The notes below the pieces were generated by a model. It did not search any database. It saw only the letters and a program-made list of their open reading frames with translations, and had not been told where the DNA came from. This document shows, in pieces, positions 32,640 to 37,751 of a stretch of 37,751 nt of DNA. The position numbers were made by a program, and so were the translations under genes. Within the stretch, counting starts at the first letter, position 1, and every line of letters begins with the position of its first letter. Origin of the DNA: Carex sylvatica (lineage: Eukaryota; Streptophyta; Magnoliopsida; Poales; Cyperaceae); the NCBI GenBank assembly GCA_964058845.1, contig CAXKVR010000547.1, positions 1-37,751 of the forward strand, in the 5' to 3' direction.

Positions 32640-34174
32640 CACTAGTGGAGAAACTGGAATTAGGATCGGCATATCTGGATCGGTTATTATCAAAACACCA
32701 ATACTAAGACCTATCTGGATCGGTTAATTTTAAAAATCCGATCCTAAAAACTATCAGGATCGGTTATTATGAACAACTGATCCTAATGTATGCACATTTG
32801 GATCGGTTTTTTATAATAACCAATCCTGATAGTATTAGGATCAGTTATTATAAAGAACTGATCCTAATATATGCACAAATAGGATCGGTTCTTTATAATA
32901 ACTAATCCTGATAGTATTGAAATCGGTTATTATAAAAAACCGATCCAAATGTGCATACATTAGGATAAAAAAAAGAATTAGGTAACCGATCCTAATTAGT
33001 ACTATTAGGATTGGTTATTCACTTATTTGAAACAACCGATCCTAATTTCTTTTTTTATCCTATTGTATCCACAATTAGATCGGTTGTTTATAATAACCGA
33101 TTCTAATACTATTTGGATCAGATATTTAGTAAAACTGATCTTAATAGATTATAATCTGGATCGGTTGTAGTTATTAACCGATCCTAATGGTAATTTGGCG
33201 TTATTATTTTTGTTTTCCGCCTCTGGTCCCTCAGTCTCTATCTTCTCTTCCTTCAAAATTAAGCCCTCCGTCTCTCCCTTTTCTCCCTTCAAAATTAAGC
33301 ACTCTGTCTCTCCCTTCTCTCTTTTCAAAATTAAACCCGTCGTTTCTCTCCCTCCGTCTCTCCCTTCAAAATTAAACTCTCTCTTTTCTCTCAATCTCCG
33401 TGTCTCTCTCTCTCTGTGCTTGTTTTAAACCCTTTCAGTCTGCTCGATGCTCAAGACCTCTCGGTTGCATCTTAGTATGGCGAGACTACCATGGTGACGT
33501 CTCTGCTGTTCAAGCCGAGCGATTCTTAAAGAAGTTAATTGAAAAAGAGGTGTGTTCTTCTTTACCCTTTCGGATTCGATTGCTCAACTTAAGATCCGAT
33601 TGCATGCAAACACCCTTTCTAACCAAGCATTACCATGTAATGGCAAGGTACAAAGTTTATATTTAATTGTGATTTTTTTTTTGCAGGTATTCAAGCATTA
33701 TTTTGAAGAACTAGAGGAAGAATTTCTTAGAGATAATTTTGTCGTAATGGTAATTTTGTGTTCAATTAAAGAATGGATATGATTGTAGGATCATGAGTCA
33801 TATATGAGTACTCTTGAAATTGAAATGGGTTCAATTAATAATTTTTGTTTTTCATTTCTTATTGAAACTAAGTCTATGTCAAAATAGATTGATTAAAATG
33901 AGAGTTAATTTTCCATTTTTGAATTTAATTTTCTTGTTATAATATGTAATGCATTGTATCTGGATTCACAAAATGTTGGTTCTGAAAAGAAAAAAAAAAA
34001 AAAGAATTAGGATCGGCTGTTTCAAATAACCGATCCTAATAGTACTAATTAGGGTCGGTTGTTTCAAATAACGGATCCTAATAGTACTATTAGGATCGGT
34101 TATTTGAAACAACCAATCCTAATTTAAAATTTTAGGATCGGTTCTTTAACCGATCCAGATTAGTGTAGTATTAG
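32640..34174 (+). mobile_element. Pack-CACTA transposon, copy B, right end lost
   Basis: It begins CACTAGTGGAGAAACT at 32640, preceded by AGA. Subterminal GGATCGGTT/AACCGATCC repeats fill 32660-33190 and 34005-34174, with the CT-rich leader and AP-1 mu pieces between. The right terminus is absent because duplicated segment B stops inside the nested LTR. Confidence 0.8.
33463..33782 (+). pseudogene. Captured AP-1 adaptor mu-subunit exon fragments (copy B)
   Basis: This is the duplicate of the copy A capture. Piece 1 (33463-33549) reads GCILVWRDYHGDV followed by QAERFLKKLIEKE; piece 2 (33687-33746) reads VFKHYFEELEEE followed by FLRDNFVV, then MVILCSIKEWI and a stop at 33780-33782. The 137-bp intron-like gap has GT and TTGCAG borders. 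Compared with copy A, the upstream in-frame TAG is CAG here, but there is still no in-frame ATG. Amino-acid replacements at conserved sites (Arg to Cys, Ser to Phe, FFPK to FLKK) suggest drift without selection for the host function. Confidence 0.8.
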
Positions 34175-34818
34175 TGTCACACTCCGTAGCCACGAGTCGT
34201 GACAGGGCCCCGCCGTAAGCATACAAATCCGTGTATACTAAAAAGGCAATCAAATACACTTGATTAATTCACAACAAAATAATATAAAAACAGGTTCATA
34301 TATAAAAATTCGAGTACACGAGACTGTTAAAAGTATAACACATCAATGAATCTCATAGGGATACCAACTATCAGTAAGATCTAGAGAGCTATACAACAAA
34401 GAAATAATATATACACATCTCAAGTCTAACTACAAAATAATACTACGGTCATATAGGGGCATATACCAAAGGCATACTACTCACGTGCCTCCCTGGAATC
34501 AGTCGCACCTAAACCTGTAAAATAACCCAAAGGGTGGGGTGAGAATAATTTCTCAGTGCGAATTAGCCACAATCAGGTTATTGGACTTGCAATCATATGC
34601 CATATTAAAAAATAAAACCCATACAATAGCACATTAACAGATTCATATTCATAAATAGAAGGAATGCATATGTTTGACAACAATAATCAAATGAATTGCA
34701 ATTAACGGAGTTTTCAAGATGAAGTTCAAACAAACACATATTTGGTTTAACTCATATTATTAGGTCTTGTAGCACCTACAGATGTTCAATCGAGCTGGAC
34801 CCTTTATCTGACCCTCAT
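34175..34818 (+). mobile_element. Truncated solo LTR, family 1, in copy B
   Basis: This is the first ~645 bp of the nested LTR, starting TGTCACACTCCGTAGCC after the same ATTAG (34170-34174) in the same CACTA subterminal repeat. Homology to 25152-25796 ends at about 34818, where unrelated family R-type sequence begins. The LTR 3' part and the CACTA right end are missing. Confidence 0.8.
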
Positions 34819-35601
34819 GTGATTAATAGTATCTTCCGTAGTAGACATACAGTAGACACCTTTGATTAATTCACTATTAGAATTTTAAAATCAAAGGGGC
34901 TGAGTATTTCTATGATCTATTACCGATCGAAGCTACCGTAAAGTTTCTTTGTAACTTGGTTAATTCATTACAAAATCAGAATTAATTTTGTAGTACACTG
35001 CTCTCATTAATTACCATGTTTTTCACTGAGGCATTAAATTAATCCCAGAGTAAAACTTCTATAGTTAAACAATACCATATTTCATATTTTTTTAGTAAAA
35101 TTTAGTGATTAAGTTATCAAATTATTTAATATTTATAAATAATTATTTTTTCTAAATTTTGAACTTGCGAGTTCTCATATAGAGAATATTATATTTGCTA
35201 CTAGATCAAAGACTCATTCTCAATACCATATTGCATGTAAAAAATAGTATAAATATTCTAATAAATGTAAAGTTTAGTACGCAAATACATGTTCATACAG
35301 AGATTTTGCTAATTAATTTAGATCAATTATTTAAAATAAAAATAATAATAATCTATAGCACTAACCAATGTATTCTGCATATAGTACCCTAGCCTCACAA
35401 GGAATTCACATCCTCTCCAATACCTGATAAGGGAATCTTTTACAATTACTAGATCTGGACCTTTCTTTTTAACTTGGCACGCATCTCAAAGCACAAAAAT
35501 ACTGCTCCCTATTGCAATCCGAATTTCAAAACGGTTGAGATTTAATCTCAAACCGTAATGTGAGGGTGATCTTCTGCAATACTGGAGAGGATACAGATTC
35601 C
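34819..35601. other. Paralogous block before the family R tandem
   Basis: 34890-35010 matches 4085-4191 and 8700-8807 (GGGGCT...TTTTGTAGTACACT); 35020-35290 matches 4200-4350. Sequence is AT-rich with no gene. Confidence 0.45.
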
Positions 35602-36095
35602 CTCACGAGGCAGTTTTTGCAATCAAGAAGCGTACTGCCAAAAAAGTTTGCTCTAGACTCATCATCGTGTATAAGTCAAGAAGTTATACTAAGCCATAAC
35701 TTAAAATATCCACTAACATTACCACTTGTTACGTGCAAAAGTATTATAAATATATGAGGTGATGCAACATAACATAACAAATACATTGTTTGTTGCAGAT
35801 ACGTGACATGATGTGATATGCAAAATGTTGAAGAAAAGACACGTCATGTTTAGTCGCATTATGATGATGCTATTATGTATCGGTTCATGTCTTGACAATC
35901 ACGTTTTACTTTTTTTTTTCTTTTTGTCGAATTGTAAATTATTCATTAAAAAAACTATAAATATACAAATAATGTGTCAAAAATTATACAATAAAGAAGA
36001 AAAAAAAAAATTCAAACTTTGAATTGTTGATCAAACAATCATTTAATTTCTAAATTACATAATAACAATACGTGTTGTGCATATAGTAACATAGT
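35602..36095. repeat. Family R repeat, tandem unit 1 (494 bp)
   Basis: Begins CTCACGAGGCAGTTTTTGCA; the next unit begins with the same words at 36096. It contains the single GACAT empty site at 35805-35809 and a T-run followed by TGTCGAATTGTAAATTATTC. Confidence 0.75.
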
Positions 36096-36520
36096 CTCAC
36101 GAGGCAGTTTTTGCAACCAAGAAGCATACTGCCAAAAAAGCTTGCTCTAGACACATCATGGTGTATTAGTCAAGATGTTATGACTAAGCCATAACTTAAA
36201 ATATCCGCCAACTTAAATATGTAATGTGATGTAATATAACAAATATATCGTTTGTTGCAGATATGTGACATAATGTAATATGCAAAATGATGGAGAAAAG
36301 ATACATCACGTTTAGTTACATTGTGATGATGCTATTACGTATAGATTCATATCTTAACAATTACATTTTACTTTTTTTTTTTGTCGAAATGTAAATTATT
36401 CATTAAAAAGAACTAGGAATATATAAATAATGTGTCAAAAATTGTAAAATAAAGAAAAAAAATTCAAACTTAGAATTATTGATCAAACAACCATTTTCTA
36501 AATTACAGTATAACATGTTA
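36096..36520. repeat. Family R repeat, tandem unit 2
   Basis: Collinear with 35602-36095, with a short deletion after AATATCCGCCAACTTA. Single GACAT at 36267-36271. The 3' boundary is gradual; related sequence continues to about 36640. Confidence 0.7.
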
Positions 36521-37154
36521 AAATCATGATATAATATTATCATTTTACGCAATATAAATATGATAACATGTTGTACCGTGACGTAATATATATTTCTTTT
36601 ATCGAAGAAAATAAATCATGTAACAGACGAATCATGTTCCGTAAAAATAGACACATTTGTCATGACATGTTTTATTCACTTTTCAATTATGTGCAAACAG
36701 ATAAAGCACACCGTGTCCACAATTAGCAAAAAATTTATTCACTTTTCAATATTTTAATTCATTACTGAACCAGCGAAGCTACCGTACTGGGTAATTTTTC
36801 TTTATAACTTCGGTTGATTCATCGCCAAAACATAGCTAATTTGTAGTACACTGAAAAATTTAAACAATAGCATCATATGCACGTCACCTGTCGCTAATTA
36901 AATTATAAATAGGACCAGCGCATCTAAAGATAGAATTAATTAATTACCCCTTACTTCAGCCGGCTAATAAGGTAAAATTACTTAAAACAATGTACTAGAA
37001 AGATAAAATTTTATAAACTTAATGTCCTATAATTTTCTCAAAACATCAAACAATATATTCATCTTTTAAATTTGTAAGCAAAAAATTTAAGCAAAATATT
37101 TTTGTTGGTCAAAATTAAACGAATCCATACTCTCTAATCCGAGATGACAGAATA
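36521..37154. other. AT-rich DNA with a decayed paralogous block
   Basis: 36765-36855 matches 34920-35000 and 8735-8807 (GAAGCTACCGTA..., TTTGTAGTACACTG). No gene is visible. Confidence 0.4.
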
Positions 37155-37440
37155 TATATTTGAGTTTGAATCCGGACCATCATATCTGAATGCATGTGGT
37201 GCTTAATTTTAATATCCGTGCCAAAGCAGATCGGACGGTCCAAATCCAAACTCAAATATTTTTTTTATTACCTTAGTAGTGATATGAATTCAATTAATAT
37301 ACACGTACCTTCCATGCAAATCTTTCCCTCTCTTATTTACTGCCACATTATTTCCAGTCACGTGTTCTTTCTTTTTTCAGGAACATGCATGTTCTGATAA
37401 TTAGGCAGAAAATATTCTAGGTGGTCTATTTTGAGTAGAA
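36975..37440. repeat. Block homologous to 9105-9330
   Basis: Shared words in order: AAAATTACT(T)AAAA, CATCTTTTAAATTT, AATATACAC, CCCTCT(T)CTT, AACATG..., AATTAGGCA and ATTCTAGGTG. Together with the match of 8700-8807 to 34890-35010, this shows that the two ends of the window are old paralogous segments. Confidence 0.55.
37155..37260. mobile_element. 106-bp MITE
   Basis: The left arm ATATTTGAGTTTGAATCCGG and the right arm (CCAAATCCAAACTCAAATAT) are near-perfect inverted repeats of about 26 bp. The homologous block at 9105-9330 lacks it, which gives an empty-site comparison. Confidence 0.7.
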
Positions 37441-37530
37441 CTAGGGTGTTCTTAAGCTCACCAAAGTGTTTGGTAAGCTTAATCCCAAAATCCATTAAAT
37501 TGGTTTCAACTGACGAATCCGAACTGTTGA

Positions 37531-37751
37531 AATCCACCTACCTTACGAGTGATGCGTCTACATGCATGTGAAAATTTTAAACATAAGAATTAATTTAGTA
37601 TAAAGTCAAGCGGTCAAAAAATATTCAAAAAATAAATGCACTAAAATTAATTTATTAACCTTCTAATTTTGACCGATTGACTTTATACTAAATTAATTTG
37701 AATGCTTAAAATTTTCACATGTAGACGCATCACTCGTAAGGTAGGCGGATT
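37531..37751. mobile_element. Foldback element running off the window end
   Basis: About 95 bp from AATCCACCTACCTTACGAG pairs with the reverse complement of the last ~110 bases, which end CTCGTAAGGTAGGCGGATT. The arms are long and near-identical with a short loop, so the structure is either a MITE or a palindromic junction. Its right border is not in the window. Confidence 0.65.

Larger units (their letters stand above)
29871..34818. repeat. Segmental duplication, copy B
   Basis: Starts at TGCCTCTTGGCCCAGCCC and ends at CTGACCCTCAT. All shared insertions sit at identical target sites with identical TSDs, so the segment was duplicated after the insertions. Neither breakpoint coincides with a transposon end. 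Confidence 0.9.

Noticed and set aside
33149..33394. 81-aa minus-strand frame with repeated EKGETEGLILK units
   Set aside because: It is antisense to the CT-rich tandem leader inside the Pack-CACTA; the equivalent in copy A is not preserved.
33400..33666. 88-aa frame as an intact AP-1 mu coding start
   Set aside because: It begins at a GTG, not an ATG, reads through the intron-like gap and stops; only the captured piece in the middle resembles the protein.

Overview
The window looks like nuclear DNA of a flowering plant, with no species assignment. It is very AT-rich and gene-poor, with nested transposable elements: solo LTRs, CACTA, hAT-like and other foldback elements, and a 5'-truncated LINE. 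Only one intact protein gene is convincing: a minus-strand gene at 19467-20111 for a secreted glycine/proline-rich protein, with its own TATA box, site II promoter motifs and poly(A) signal. Most other open frames are short and lie inside repeats.

Layout. (1) 789-8807 is an imperfect tandem duplication (789-4191 and 4964-8807). Each copy carries a solo LTR of about 2.8-2.9 kb inserted at the same GACAT target, so the insertion came before the duplication. The target belongs to a dispersed repeat, here called family R, whose uninterrupted copies at 13508-13812 and 35602-36520 show the empty site. (2) 8808-16400 holds low-complexity DNA, a 1.2 kb element with long terminal inverted repeats (11348-12534), a broken C-terminal piece of a receptor-like kinase (13080-13314), an inverted repeat followed by short tandem motifs (14196-14380) and a LINE fragment (14850-15650). 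(3) 16474-16963 is a 36-bp tandem array leading into the right end of a CACTA transposon. It is followed by a LINE tail (17089-18550) flanked by a 17-bp target duplication. (4) 19467-20111 is the cell-wall-type gene. (5) 20219-25796 and 29871-34818 are direct copies (A and B) of one segment. Each carries, in order, a second solo LTR family (TSD TGGAG), a hAT-like miniature element (TSD CATGTAGA), and a CACTA element that contains two exon pieces of a host AP-1 adaptor mu-subunit gene. A reverse-oriented solo LTR of the first family (TSD ATTAG) lies inside that CACTA. Copy B stops abruptly within this nested LTR. (6) 34819-37751 holds more family R copies, blocks homologous to 8.7-9.3 kb, and two foldback elements, the second running off the window.

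The most interesting item is the CACTA element with captured AP-1 mu exons (a Pack-CACTA). The two exon pieces are joined by one short intron with GT/AG borders, in the same phase and without the central exons, and the structure is present twice because of the segmental duplication. The duplication breakpoint lies about 110 bp upstream of the start codon of the glycine-rich gene, so distal promoter motifs of that gene also occur 9.6 kb away without the gene. The window is best read as a record of nested insertion followed by duplication, rather than as a set of cooperating genes. I found no CRISPR array, tRNA, rRNA or operon-like organisation.
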